In this document: positions 33,430 to 42,207 of the stretch, piece by piece
Layout: every line of letters begins with the position of its first letter
Numbering within the stretch: the stretch's first letter is position 1
Assembly (NCBI GenBank): GCA_035283685.1
Contig: DATETJ010000009.1
Span: forward strand, 396,925 to 460,924
Direction of reading: 5' to 3'
DNA: 64,000 nt
DNA from: Candidatus Bathyarchaeia archaeon
GTDB taxonomy: Archaea; Thermoproteota; Bathyarchaeia; Bathyarchaeales; Bathyarchaeaceae
Translations under genes and position numbers: made by a program
Notes under the pieces: model-generated
The model's input: only the letters and a program-made list of their open reading frames with translations
The model's database searches: none
What the model was told of the DNA's origin: nothing

Positions 33430-34196
33430 TTAAGCGATAACCGATTGTCTGGAGCCAACACTGATTGTCTTTGCAGTCGGCAACAACTCTGCAGCATCAG
33501 CATAGAGACTCGTCATGAAAGTTATCCTTGTTTCCACTGGAGGTTTTGCCACAAGTGTTCGAGTCTTGCCGCCTCTGTGTTTAGCAACCGCGTTCCTAAC
33601 AGCTTCGCTCAGATTTTTCTCAACTGTTATCATACTAGGGCTTCCAGCCGAAAGCCTACTCAGAGACTGTTTCAAAGCGACTGCTTCAGTCCATGGTGCT
33701 TGGCGCTTGACATCGTCCTTTATGAGTTGAGCTTCACCTGCAGCCATTATGACGGGCACGCCCATCTCTCCGGCCACGTAAGCGTTCAACAAGGGCTCGC
33801 TTGCCGTAACCCCGTTTATCTCCACCTTATTGATAGTCGCACCACTGTAGGTATGATCAAAAGTCGACTTAGCAGTGCCAAACTTGGCATGATACTCCAA
33901 GAAAACGGCCGCGTCACAACCTTCAACGTCCGCAACCATACTCAAAGGTCGCGGAAAACCTCTCACAATCTCAGCATACTCTGGCAAATCATCTATGAGT
34001 AAGTTGACCATGGTTCCATGGCTGTCAGCGATCAGACTCTGTCAAAACCATTCTTCTTCAGTTCATCCGCCACAGTCAACGTAACCTTTGTAGCAATCTT
34101 CCTAGCCTCATCATGCAGCGCTCCCTGCAAAGCCAACTGCCCAGGAATCACGAGGTAAGGCATGCCTTCCAAATCAACTGAAATGAAAGCTTTCAT
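33430..34196 (-). pseudogene. dppA: M55 D-aminopeptidase (DppA family), frameshifted
   Basis: The gene begins at ATG 34196 (MKAFISVDLEGMPYLVIPGQ, with the Asp/Glu metal ligands SVDLEG) and continues 54 codons to ...LKKNGFDRV, where a TGA occurs at 34032-34034. The continuation reads LIADSHGTMVNLLIDDLPE in another phase and runs to 33430 (conserved blocks GCDAAVFLEYHAKFGT, GEMGVPVIMAAGEAQ). One missing base near 34036 would restore a full 250-residue M55 peptidase. The intact second part alone lacks the first metal ligands. It could be an assembly error, a true pseudogene or an unusual frameshift site. Confidence 0.85.
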
Positions 34197-34225
34197 GTCG
34201 TCACCATTGTTCTGAGGTAGTAAGC

Positions 34226-34993
34226 TTAACGTTTGAAATGATCGATCTCTTCCTGTATTGCTTTTTTGACGTCGTCCTCGGAGGCGGGACCGAACAGTCT
34301 GATCTTCCCGTTTATCAGGGGCTCCGCGGTTCCATATTTCCGTACTGTCTCGGGCGTTGTATCAATCTCAATTATTTTCACCTTACTTCCGAAGGATTCT
34401 GCCACTTTCTTGATTCGATGGTACATGTGAACTCCGACGGGGCAGAAGAAACTGTTGGATAGTGTGACCTCAACTTTTTCGGTTGATGGTTTGTAGTTGA
34501 GTTCGATTAGTTTGAATTCGACGGCTTCTTTGGTAAGCGGAAAATACATGAGTTTGAAAGGCGCGTGTTCTTTGACAATTTTGAATCCCTGCTTAAGGAA
34601 CAACTCATAATGCATGAATTCCTTGATATCAGTCGCGTCCACCAAGATGCCTCTGAATCCTTTTTTCTTGAGGTCGTTTTTCATGTAGTCAAACATCATC
34701 TTGCCGAAACCCTTGTGTGCGTGGCTGCGTAGCATTTCTGTGCAGTAAATACACGCCACTTTCGACTCGATCTCGTATGGAATCAGAGCGTTCTCCGAGA
34801 CTCCATAATAGATGTGTCCGACGACCTTGTCTCCGTCGAGAAGATGGTAGCCCTCCACCGTCTTGCCCAGATTGGCCTTAAACCACCGTCTTGAATCAGG
34901 CACGAAATCAGTCCATGAAACGCCTGGCGGTGTCTCGCTCATGCAACAATAGGTTGATGCCAAATCCTCAGCTGTGACTTCTTTCACCTGCAT
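34226..34993 (-). CDS. GNAT acetyltransferase with C-terminal thioredoxin-like (YoaP-type) domain
   Basis: A 255-residue fusion. Residues 1-150 are a GNAT domain: VACIYCTEMLRSHAHKGFGKMMFDYM is the acetyl-CoA loop region, with YELFLKQGFKIVKE near the end. Residues 165-250 are a thioredoxin-like alpha/beta domain (VEVTLSNSFFCPVGVHMYHRIKKVAESFGSKVKIIEIDT, then PLINGKIRLFGPASEDDVKKAI) with one Cys where an active-site CxxC would be, so it is not a normal oxidoreductase. A related protein with the same architecture lies at 36511-37272 on the opposite side of the MFS gene. Confidence 0.85.
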   Translation of the reverse strand: MQVKEVTAEDLASTYCCMSETPPGVSWTDFVPDSRRWFKANLGKTVEGYHLLDGDKVVGHIYYGVSENALIPYEIESKVACIYCTEMLRSHAHKGFGKMMFDYMKNDLKKKGFRGILVDATDIKEFMHYELFLKQGFKIVKEHAPFKLMYFPLTKEAVEFKLIELNYKPSTEKVEVTLSNSFFCPVGVHMYHRIKKVAESFGSKVKIIEIDTTPETVRKYGTAEPLINGKIRLFGPASEDDVKKAIQEEIDHFKR

Positions 34994-35143
34994 ATAGCCA
35001 ACCTCACACCTACATCACGCCGTAACAACTTTTAATCCTTGTCTTCAGCCTGAACCAAGTAGGTGTTTCTCACGCTCAAGAATGCAAGGACAACGTTTTT
35101 GATTTGGCGCTTCACTTCTGTGTAGTCAAGAAAGGACAGAAAC

Positions 35144-36427
35144 ATGAAAACCCCGGGCGTGGCAAGGCAGACACTTCTCGGCATGTGGTCGTTCCAGTTC
35201 TTAACCATGATGCGTCGAGGAGTCTTCTACTCCTTCATGTACATCTACCTATTCTCACTCCTCGGAAACGTAACAAGCACAGCTGCTTTAGGCACCTTAA
35301 CAATGCTAATGTCTGCCATAGGTCAAAACGCACTATGGGGCAGAATCTCCGACCGTCAAAGAATGAGAGCCCAACTTGTAGTTATAGGGGAAGCAACAGC
35401 CGGACTGACTTACATTGCAGTCTTCTTCCTCCACAAATACTACATAGACGCGCGATTAGACCTCGCAGCAGGATTTTCACTTGTCATCGGCTTAGCCATC
35501 CTCGAATTCTTCTGGTCAATGTCAGACGTAGGTTGGGCCTCGCTGGTTACCGACATCACAACTCCAGCGACACGAGGCAGCTTCGTCGGAGGAATAAACT
35601 TCATAATGTCCATTGGACGAATGACGGGCATAATACTGGCAGGCTCCCTCTACGCAGATGGACTAGGCTTCAGACAAGGCACTATCTTCTACATCGTAAG
35701 CGTCATGCTGTTCATAGGCGCCTTCATAATGTGGCTAGTGGCAAAAAACATCAAACCAGCACCTGAAACTCGTTCAACAGACTCTACACAGGAGAGCGAC
35801 TCAGCCAAAGATGCCCGATCCAGAAACAAGCCCCAAAACGAAAAGGCTTTCCGCTGGTTCCTAGTTGCACTTACCATTGTGGTTCTTGGAGTAGCATCCA
35901 CAGGTCAAGTTTTCCCTTTATTCCTCAAACTCAACCAAGGATTGCACGCAACAGACCTAGAAGTAAGCTTCATTCTCTCAGCATGGACTCTTGGCGGAAT
36001 GCTTGCTAGCATCATCGCAGGCAGAATGGCAGATGTGACGGGAAGAACATCTGTAATATTGACCGGTTTGCTGATCGCTGCCGCAACTCCGCTGTTTTAT
36101 GGGCTGGTGCCAAATGTGGTCGTAATAGGAATTGTCTATGGAATTAATGGCATAGCTTTTATGACATTGCAGACAGCAGGCTTCGCCTTAGCGGGAGATA
36201 TAATCCCAGAGCATAGACGAGGCAGACTACTTAGCAGGTATAACACAGTCATGGCGCTGAGCTGGGGACCAGCAGGCTTGCTCATAGGTGGACCGCTAGC
36301 CGACATTCAGACGGGAATCCTCAATGTCCCAGTGCATGCAGCTTACGTCAACGCTTTCCTCGCCTCCTCCCTTCTCGTATTGGCAGGAACATTCGTGTTT
36401 TTCGTCAAAGTAAGAAGACAAACATAA
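35144..36427 (+). CDS. MFS transporter
   Basis: A 427-residue 12-helix major facilitator. The inter-helix 2/3 loop GRISDRQRMRAQLVV and the second-half equivalent AGRMADVTGRTSVIL are the family's motif A copies. The midpoint cytosolic loop (residues 205-240: KPAPETRSTDSTQESDSAKDARSRNKPQNEK) is long and polar. No substrate-specific motif is seen; drug or sugar-type families are possible. It sits between two GNAT/YoaP-like genes, one divergent and one downstream, and may be functionally linked with them. Confidence 0.93.
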   Translation: MKTPGVARQTLLGMWSFQFLTMMRRGVFYSFMYIYLFSLLGNVTSTAALGTLTMLMSAIGQNALWGRISDRQRMRAQLVVIGEATAGLTYIAVFFLHKYYIDARLDLAAGFSLVIGLAILEFFWSMSDVGWASLVTDITTPATRGSFVGGINFIMSIGRMTGIILAGSLYADGLGFRQGTIFYIVSVMLFIGAFIMWLVAKNIKPAPETRSTDSTQESDSAKDARSRNKPQNEKAFRWFLVALTIVVLGVASTGQVFPLFLKLNQGLHATDLEVSFILSAWTLGGMLASIIAGRMADVTGRTSVILTGLLIAAATPLFYGLVPNVVVIGIVYGINGIAFMTLQTAGFALAGDIIPEHRRGRLLSRYNTVMALSWGPAGLLIGGPLADIQTGILNVPVHAAYVNAFLASSLLVLAGTFVFFVKVRRQT

Positions 36428-36510
36428 TGACCGAACAAACCTTTTAGCGCGCTGTGCTTTATAGGCACGGGATAGCTCAAATTAGCTGCCGAAAGGTAAG
36501 GCGTGGTCGC

Positions 36511-37272
36511 ATGAATATAGTCACAGTCAACGAGGAAAACGTGTCTGAAAAAGGATTCTTCTGTTATATGAGCAAGAAGAAGACTCCCGGATATCAAAGA
36601 AAACTGAGATGGCTCAAAGAAAGATTCGACGAGGGCATGCAAATTAAAATGCTTGACCTCGCACAGGGCGGCAGAGGATTCGTCGAGTACATACCAGGGG
36701 GATTCGCTTGGAGAGCTGTAAGCGCCAAAGGATACATGTTTATCCACTGCATTTGGATTGCTGGAAAATCCAGAGGCAAAGGATACGGCTCTCTTTTCCT
36801 CAACGAATGCATAAAAGACGCGAGAAAATCAGGCATGAAAGGAGTGGCAATGATTACAAGCGAGAAAAACTGGCTTGTTGAAAAAAAGTTTCTCATGAAA
36901 CACGGTTTCGAGTCCGTTGCTCAGTACCCTCCTTTTGAACTAATGGTAAAGAAATTTACTGAGGCACCGCCACCATCATTCACGGGTGATTTTGAACAAA
37001 AGCTGAAAAACTGTGGAAGCGGTCTCACAATTATCCGTTCAGATCAATGCCCCTACATAGACGCCGCAGTGAATGCAGCACTCGAAGCAGCAAAAGAACT
37101 TGGAATCAAAACACAAACCATAGAGCTAAAGAATTCTGAAGACGTCAGAAAAATATCACCGTCTCCATACGGCGTCTTCCAAATCGTGTACAATAGAAAA
37201 CTCCTGACCTATCATTCACTAGCCAAAAAAGACTTGACAGAAAGGCTCCGAACATCAACACCACCACAATAA
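36511..37272 (+). CDS. GNAT acetyltransferase with C-terminal YoaP-like domain
   Basis: A 253-residue protein using the ATG at 36511; an in-frame ATG at 36454 would add an Arg-rich leader through the likely promoter. GNAT domain: IHCIWIAGKSRGKGYGSLFLNECI (acetyl-CoA loop) and MKHGFESVAQYPP. Residues 165-250: a YoaP-like thioredoxin-fold region (GLTIIRSDQCPYIDAAVNAALEAAKELGIKTQTIELKNSED), with CPY in the CxxC position. Paralogue of the protein at 34226-34993; both may modify or sense a thiol or aldehyde compound, but no substrate is known. Confidence 0.85.
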   Translation: MNIVTVNEENVSEKGFFCYMSKKKTPGYQRKLRWLKERFDEGMQIKMLDLAQGGRGFVEYIPGGFAWRAVSAKGYMFIHCIWIAGKSRGKGYGSLFLNECIKDARKSGMKGVAMITSEKNWLVEKKFLMKHGFESVAQYPPFELMVKKFTEAPPPSFTGDFEQKLKNCGSGLTIIRSDQCPYIDAAVNAALEAAKELGIKTQTIELKNSEDVRKISPSPYGVFQIVYNRKLLTYHSLAKKDLTERLRTSTPPQ

Positions 37273-37378
37273 AAGCCAGATCATGTGAACAATGCAGACC
37301 GCGTCAATGTCCCAGTTAAAGCTCTTCGGACAGCTTGTTCTACAAGCTTAGAGAGCACATGAGAGAACTACACGGCGA

Positions 37379-37821
37379 ACATAGAAGTAGTAGTCAACGT
37401 ACACGCGGCACAGACTACTACTTCTAAACCTGAAGCACCTTGGTATTATTACCATTTCTAAGCGAAAGTTAATAACATCTGAAACAGAAACCACCCTCAC
37501 AACATCACCTTCAACATCCAAGAAGTTGTTGTGGCAAACCCTTCAACGTCAACAACAACTTCAAAACGCTTGATCACTCAACGCCACACAGTCTGCGCTT
37601 GCATGTTCAACTACAACTGTCCAAACCACTGCCCTCAACCACAGCGTCTGAGCGTTGATGTCGCCGGGAACAGTCGTATGACGATGTCCACACAGCTTCA
37701 GCCACACCCACACGTGATGATGAAACAATAGCGCAAGTCAACTTCATCACGCACACAGTCGCAACCACTGGAGAAAAAGACCTTAATGGTCAGTCGCCTT
37801 CTTCTCCTGAAGTGCGCCTCC
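37379..37821 (+). repeat. dispersed repeat, copy C
   Basis: The longest copy. Stem 1 is perfect here: AGAAGTAGTAGTC pairs with GACTACTACTTCT across a 20-nt loop. The core CTTGGTATTATTACC..TTCTAAGCG..AGTTAATAAC follows, then stem 2 (CAAGAAGTTGTTG / CAACAACAACTTC, 10-bp perfect core), then a 90-nt copy-specific insert, GTTGATGTCGCCGGGAAC and ACAGCTTCAGCCAC. The right hairpin region is rearranged, but CGCCTTCTTCTCCTGAAG at its end matches the usual CACCTTCTTCTTCTGAAA. The interval 37273-37960 before metG contains no other feature. Confidence 0.8.
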
Positions 37822-37961
37822 CAAGCGCTGAGGAACCTGAGCACCTGCCAGTCACAGTTCAGATAACCCAAGCCAGCATATAGTCGTTACAAATCGAGAC
37901 TCCGTTGCGCTTAAGTACAAGCGCAGCAACATGTTAAAAAGCGAATTGGAGGTGCACTGCA

Positions 37962-39629
37962 CTCAACCGAATCATCGTTACAACTGCGCTTATCTACGCA
38001 AACGGTGAAATCCACTTAGGACACGTTACCTCCACATATCTTCCAGCCGACATATTTGTAAGATACTGCCGACTCAAAGGCTACGACGCCATACACGTTG
38101 GCGCAACCGACGATTACGGAACACCAATCCTCATCGAAGCTGAGAAAGCGGGAAAAAGCCCAGAAGAGTTCGTGGAACACTGGAACAAAACTGACCAAAA
38201 AGACTTCAGCGACCTCGGAATATCCTTTGATATCTTCCACAAAACCAGTTCAAAAGAAAACACTGAGCTGACTCAACACTTTTTCAAAACGTTATACGAT
38301 AAAGGATACATCTTCAAACGAACCATACTGCAACCCTACTGCCCAAAAGACAAAAAATTCCTACCCGACCGCTACGTCAAAGGCACATGCCCATTCTGCG
38401 GCGCTACCGAACAGTACTCAGACAGCTGTGAGAAATGCGGCAGAACCTTCCAGCCAAGCGAAATCCAAGCCCCTCACTGCTCCTTATGCGGCACCACGCC
38501 AGTCAACCGAGAAAGCCAACACTACTTCTTCAAGCTCTCACAATTCTCAGACGCCCTCAAAAAATGGCTTGAAGACAACCAGAATCTCCAACACGAGGTC
38601 AAGAACTACGTGCTCAACTGGATCAAAGAAGGCTTACTTGACTGGGACATAACCCGCGACATACAATGGGGCGTGCCCATACCACTTAACGAAGCCAAGG
38701 GTCAAGTGCTCTACGGCTGGTTCGACAACCATTTAGGGTACATAGCCACCGCGCAGAAATACTTCGAGGCAAAAGGAATCGACGGCAAAAAAGCCTGGAA
38801 CACATCGAAAATTTACCACTATATCGGAAAAGACATAGTCTATCATCACTACTTGTTCCTGCCAGCCATGCGAATAGGCAACGGAGAATACAAGCTTCCA
38901 GACTACATTCCAACCAGAGGACACTTGCTTCTGGAGCAACAGAAGTTTTCCAAGAGCCGAGGATGGTACATCAGCCTCAGAGACCTACTGAACAAGTTTC
39001 CAGCAGATTACCTGCGCTATTATCTTGCCTCAATCACGGCGTACACTCAAGCCGATGTCAACTTCGACTGGGCAGACTTCCAAAAAAGGATAAACAACGA
39101 GTTAATCGCCAACATAGGCAACTTCATCCATCGAACTCTGACCTTCACATGGTCCAAATATAAAGGAAAAGTACCCCAACCCAAAGCATACGACGAAGCA
39201 GACAATGAATTAATAGAAAGAATCAAACAGGTAGCCGAAGACGTAAGCAGGGAATTCGAAGACAACGAACTAACGAAAGGGCTGCGAAAAATCGTGGAAT
39301 TCTCAGCCCTCTGCAACCGATACTTCCAGAAGAAGCAACCTTGGGCAGACAAAGAAAAAGCAGAGACAACCTTGTACGTTTGCGTCAACGCAGTGCGCAC
39401 ACTGGCCATACTGCTAGAGCCTTACACGCCCTTCTCAGCTGACAGACTTTGGCAGCAGCTAAATCTCAACGGGTCAGTTCACAAGCAAAACTGGGATTCC
39501 GCATCGCGACTCGAAATCGAAGGCGGACACCAAATCAACCAGCCCAGCGTTCTCTTAGAAAAGATCCTTGACAAGCAAATTGAACAAGAGAGACAGAAAC
39601 TCGGCAGAGCAACAGCCACAGCTAAATGA
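37962..39629 (+). CDS. metG: methionyl-tRNA synthetase, catalytic (alpha) subunit, no canonical start codon
   Basis: A class I aminoacyl-tRNA synthetase of about 555 residues. HIGH motif variant EIHLGHV, zinc knuckles CPFC/CEKC/CSLC, KFSKS motif in QQKFSKSRGW, and an anticodon-binding helical domain at the C-terminus. The family N-terminus RIIVTTALIYANGEIHLGHV is clear from 37968, but no in-frame ATG, GTG or TTG exists between the upstream TAA (37935) and that point. A strong GGAGGTG lies at 37948-37954; the codon 9 nt beyond is CTC (37962). The tRNA-binding C-terminal domain is a separate gene 64 nt downstream. Confidence 0.88.
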   Translation, partial: LNRIIVTTALIYANGEIHLGHVTSTYLPADIFVRYCRLKGYDAIHVGATDDYGTPILIEAEKAGKSPEEFVEHWNKTDQKDFSDLGISFDIFHKTSSKENTELTQHFFKTLYDKGYIFKRTILQPYCPKDKKFLPDRYVKGTCPFCGATEQYSDSCEKCGRTFQPSEIQAPHCSLCGTTPVNRESQHYFFKLSQFSDALKKWLEDNQNLQHEVKNYVLNWIKEGLLDWDITRDIQWGVPIPLNEAKGQVLYGWFDNHLGYIATAQKYFEAKGIDGKKAWNTSKIYHYIGKDIVYHHYLFLPAMRIGNGEYKLPDYIPTRGHLLLEQQKFSKSRGWYISLRDLLNKFPADYLRYYLASITAYTQADVNFDWADFQKRINNELIANIGNFIHRTLTFTWSKYKGKVPQPKAYDEADNELIERIKQVAEDVSREFEDNELTKGLRKIVEFSALCNRYFQKKQPWADKEKAETTLYVCVNAVRTLAILLEPYTPFSADRLWQQLNLNGSVHKQNWDSASRLEIEGGHQINQPSVLLEKILDKQIEQERQKLGRATATAK

Positions 39630-39693
39630 ATCATAAGACAAATAAGCCAACGCTTCTTCTTGCACAAGTAAACCGCATAGGAAGCTACTTAGC

Positions 39694-40029
39694 ATGCTAG
39701 AAAAAATCGTCTCATTTGAAGAGTTCACAAAAATGGACCTGCGCATAGGCAAGATAACTAAAGCTGAGCCAGTTGCGGGTTCACGCAACCTCATCAAAAT
39801 GCTCATAGACGTGGGCAACGACGATATTCGACAAGCAGTTGCTGGGCTGGCCCAATACTATAACGCTAAGGAACTTGAGGGAAAACACGTCGCCGTCATA
39901 GCAAACTTACAGCCCAAGAAAATGTTCGGAATCGAATCCAACGTAATGATTCTTGCAGCAGAAGACGAGAACACTGTTTCCATGCTCATGCCAGACCGAC
40001 CAGTCACAACTGGCAGCAGAATAAAGTGA
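39694..40029 (+). CDS. metG-beta: MetRS beta subunit, C-terminal tRNA-binding OB-fold
   Basis: A 111-residue EMAP/Trbp111-like OB-fold: FEEFTKMDLRIGKITKAEPVAG and the strand set VAGLAQYYNAKELEGKHVAVIANLQPKKMFGIESNVMILAAED are diagnostic. It binds tRNA structure and raises MetRS efficiency; in many archaea and this one it is encoded apart from the catalytic subunit. It is 64 nt downstream of the catalytic gene and shares the GTGA overlap with the next gene, so all three form one operon. Confidence 0.95.
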   Translation: MLEKIVSFEEFTKMDLRIGKITKAEPVAGSRNLIKMLIDVGNDDIRQAVAGLAQYYNAKELEGKHVAVIANLQPKKMFGIESNVMILAAEDENTVSMLMPDRPVTTGSRIK

Positions 40030-40697
40030 AAAACTACGTGCCTCTGTTGAAAATCGATTTACATTTACACACTCATTATTCACGAGACAGTAAGACCACG
40101 CTTGGTGAAGTTATTCATTATGCCAAGAAGCGAGGACTCGACGGAGTTGCTGTAACAGACCATGATACTGTGCAAGGGGCACGCAGATTGGCACAGCAAA
40201 AAGACCTGTTAATTATCCCAGGCATGGAAGTCAGCAGCCTGCACGGACACATCTTAGGCCTGAACATAACTGAACCAGTGCAACCCAAAAAAAGTATCAC
40301 AGAAACCGTGGAAAAAATCAGGCAGTTAGGCGGAATTGCTGTAATAGCTCATCCCGCGGTAGCTATCAAGAGTGGACTTGGCAGCCGAATAACCTCGGCC
40401 TCAAGCATTGATGCAGTTGAGGTTATAAACGCGTCCGCTTTTCCGTTTTTTCTCTCAACATATCTAGGACGTCGACTTGCTCGTCGTCTAGCGCTTCCTC
40501 AGACTGCTGGCAGTGATTCACACTTCCCAGAAGAAATCGGCAGCGCATACACATTCGTTGATGCGGACTCGAATCAAGACGATATAATGGAGGCTTTAAG
40601 AAACGGAAAAACCATACCTGTTGGGAAACCGATATCTTGGATGAAAAGAGTAGCGAGAGGATCAGAAGGCATACAGGAAAGGCTGAGAAGACTTTAA
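40026..40697 (+). CDS. PHP-domain metal-dependent phosphoesterase
   Basis: A 223-residue PHP protein. Metal ligands in order: DLHLHTHYSRDS (HxHxxxS), VAVTDHDTVQG, PGMEVSS, HGHILG, AVIAHPAV and TAGSDSHFPEE. Family members hydrolyse phosphodiesters or phosphoesters of nucleotides, sugars or histidinol. The GTG start overlaps the stop of the MetRS beta gene (GTGA). It converges with and overlaps ftsZ by four bases at the 3' end (TTAA shared by both stop codons). Confidence 0.9.
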   Translation: MKNYVPLLKIDLHLHTHYSRDSKTTLGEVIHYAKKRGLDGVAVTDHDTVQGARRLAQQKDLLIIPGMEVSSLHGHILGLNITEPVQPKKSITETVEKIRQLGGIAVIAHPAVAIKSGLGSRITSASSIDAVEVINASAFPFFLSTYLGRRLARRLALPQTAGSDSHFPEEIGSAYTFVDADSNQDDIMEALRNGKTIPVGKPISWMKRVARGSEGIQERLRRL

Positions 40698-41821
40698 TCC
40701 TCAAAGCCCTCGATCTGATCTATGCCCAAATCCACAGTCAGAGATTTTTCGGACTCAAAATACGATGACTCTATATCGTAAAGCTCTGGTATCATGTTCC
40801 TCAAACCATAGCGACTGTAAGGTGAGTTCACACCGGTCATGACAAGAGTGACTTGAAGACCTTCGCTATCCGGGCACATCCTAGCCCCCCACACTACCCT
40901 CGCGCTGTGACCCATCCTGTCTGCCACAAGCTCCTTGACTCTGTCAACCTCTTGAAAAGTCATGTTGACATCGCCTGAAACCTGTATTAAAGCTCCTGTA
41001 GCACTAGCATGGTCAGCACTTAGAAGTAAAGTGTCCAAGGCACTTTGAACAGCTTCTTCAACTCGGTTGGGAGCATCAGATTCCCCTATTCCAACAGTTG
41101 CCATTCCGCCTTCTTTCACGATGGTTTTGAAATCACTTATGTCCAAGTTAATCATACTGGGCTCTGAAAGAGTTTCAACTATCCCTTTGATCATGTCAGC
41201 TAAAACGTGATCTGCTGCTCTGCAAGCCTCGCTAAATGGAAGCCCTCGAGCAGCCTTCACGATCTTATCGCTGTCGACCAGTACCGCTGTATCGCAAGCC
41301 ACTCGCATCTCGCTTACAGCATCAGTCACAAAACCACGGCGATATTCACTCATCCTGAATGGCGTAGCGACGACACCGACAACGACAGCACCTTTTCGCC
41401 GAGCAGTCTCAGCCACAACTGGAGCCGCACCCGTGCCAGTGCCACCGCCCAAGCCAACAACCACAAATACTACGTCGATGTTTTCAACCAAGCTTTCTAT
41501 AAGCGCTGTTGATTCTTTTGCGGCTGCCCTTCCAGTCTCGGGATTACCGCCTGCACTTAAGCCGCGTGTCACCGTTTCCCCAATCAACACTTTTCTGGCA
41601 GAGCCCACAAGATTAAGGTCTTTCAGATCTGTATTGACTGCAATGCACTCAGCGCCTGTTAGGCCATCATCTGTAAGTAGACTGGCTATTCTATTCCCAG
41701 CACCCCCGACTCCCAGAACCGCAACACGACATCTAGGCTTGCCTAGATCACTTTGAACCTGAATCTTCTTGCGCCGAGCGGCAGGCTTAGATGCTGCCGT
41801 TCGCTTGCGCTGCTTAGCCAC
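40694..41821 (-). CDS. ftsZ: cell-division tubulin homologue FtsZ
   Basis: A 375-residue FtsZ. Basic N-terminal extension (residues 1-28), GTP-binding VLGVGGAGNRIASLL, the tubulin signature GLGGGTGTGAAPV (about residue 126), and the synergy (T7) region NLDISDFKTIVKEGG. It polymerises into a mid-cell ring and hydrolyses GTP at the subunit interface. The GTG start overlaps the end of the upstream ribbon-helix-helix gene by 8 nt, so the two are co-expressed. There is no long C-terminal tail with a conserved SepF-binding peptide, although the acidic end QIEGFED is similar in role. Confidence 0.96.
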   Translation of the reverse strand: MAKQRKRTAASKPAARRKKIQVQSDLGKPRCRVAVLGVGGAGNRIASLLTDDGLTGAECIAVNTDLKDLNLVGSARKVLIGETVTRGLSAGGNPETGRAAAKESTALIESLVENIDVVFVVVGLGGGTGTGAAPVVAETARRKGAVVVGVVATPFRMSEYRRGFVTDAVSEMRVACDTAVLVDSDKIVKAARGLPFSEACRAADHVLADMIKGIVETLSEPSMINLDISDFKTIVKEGGMATVGIGESDAPNRVEEAVQSALDTLLLSADHASATGALIQVSGDVNMTFQEVDRVKELVADRMGHSARVVWGARMCPDSEGLQVTLVMTGVNSPYSRYGLRNMIPELYDIESSYFESEKSLTVDLGIDQIEGFED

Positions 41822-41972
41822 TGGCGTTTTTCCCCCTCCAAGCCTCAGCGTTCAACAAGTCCCTTATTGCCACGCGAATCGCTTCAGCTCGGTTCGGATA
41901 GTAACGATCGTCCACCAAACCCTGCAAAGCTTTCAAGTAAGGTTCAGGAAGGTACAGCGTAATCAGCTTCAC
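41814..41972 (-). CDS. ribbon-helix-helix (CopG/CdrS-like) regulator upstream of ftsZ
   Basis: A 52-residue RHH protein: N-terminal strand MKLITLYLPEPYLKALQGLV, then RYYPNRAEAIRVAIRDLLNAEAW, the two helices of the MetJ/Arc fold. It starts at GTG 41972 behind a perfect GGAGGTG, and overlaps ftsZ by 8 nt. In haloarchaea the small RHH protein CdrS is co-encoded with ftsZ2 and controls division genes; this gene has the same arrangement. It is too short for common annotation cut-offs. Confidence 0.9.
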   Translation of the reverse strand: MKLITLYLPEPYLKALQGLVDDRYYPNRAEAIRVAIRDLLNAEAWRGKNASG

Positions 41973-42027
41973 TCAAACACCTCCACAACTCTCCACAAGG
42001 CAAAAGCAACAGAGCGCGGGATAGCCC

Positions 42028-42069
42028 ATATATAGACTTATGTTATGTTACAAATATGTCTCAAATATG
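42028..42069 (-). promoter_or_regulatory. promoter and candidate operator of the RHH-ftsZ operon
   Basis: On the minus strand, CTATATATGGG (box at 42028-42034) lies about 56 nt before the RHH start codon. Just upstream, CATATTTG occurs twice in direct orientation (42051-42058 and 42062-42069), 11 bp apart, one helical turn, as expected for RHH dimers binding on one face. Autoregulation is inferred from position. Confidence 0.5.
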
Positions 42070-42207
42070 ATACAAACACGCCTGCTCAGTCTTTCCATCC
42101 CTCTGGAAAATCCGCATTTTGTTTTTGTGTATATTTGCTGCTTTCGAGAACCTTTATGTTTTCGCTGCGTGATTAAACGTCTAGGTTGCGGTTGAAAACT
42201 GTTTACG

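Noticed and set aside
34032-34034. TGA in the D-aminopeptidase gene as selenocysteine
   Set aside because: Reading through the TGA keeps the wrong frame (SLTAMEPW); only a one-base shift restores the conserved SHG region.
36455-36511. tRNA-like stretch around the start of the second GNAT/YoaP gene
   Set aside because: A short GGGATAGCTC-like match does not fold into a cloverleaf; it is the promoter region.
42040-42140. CRISPR-like repeats at the RHH-ftsZ promoter
   Set aside because: Only two 8-mers 11 bp apart; no spacer structure. No CRISPR array or cas gene was seen anywhere in the window.
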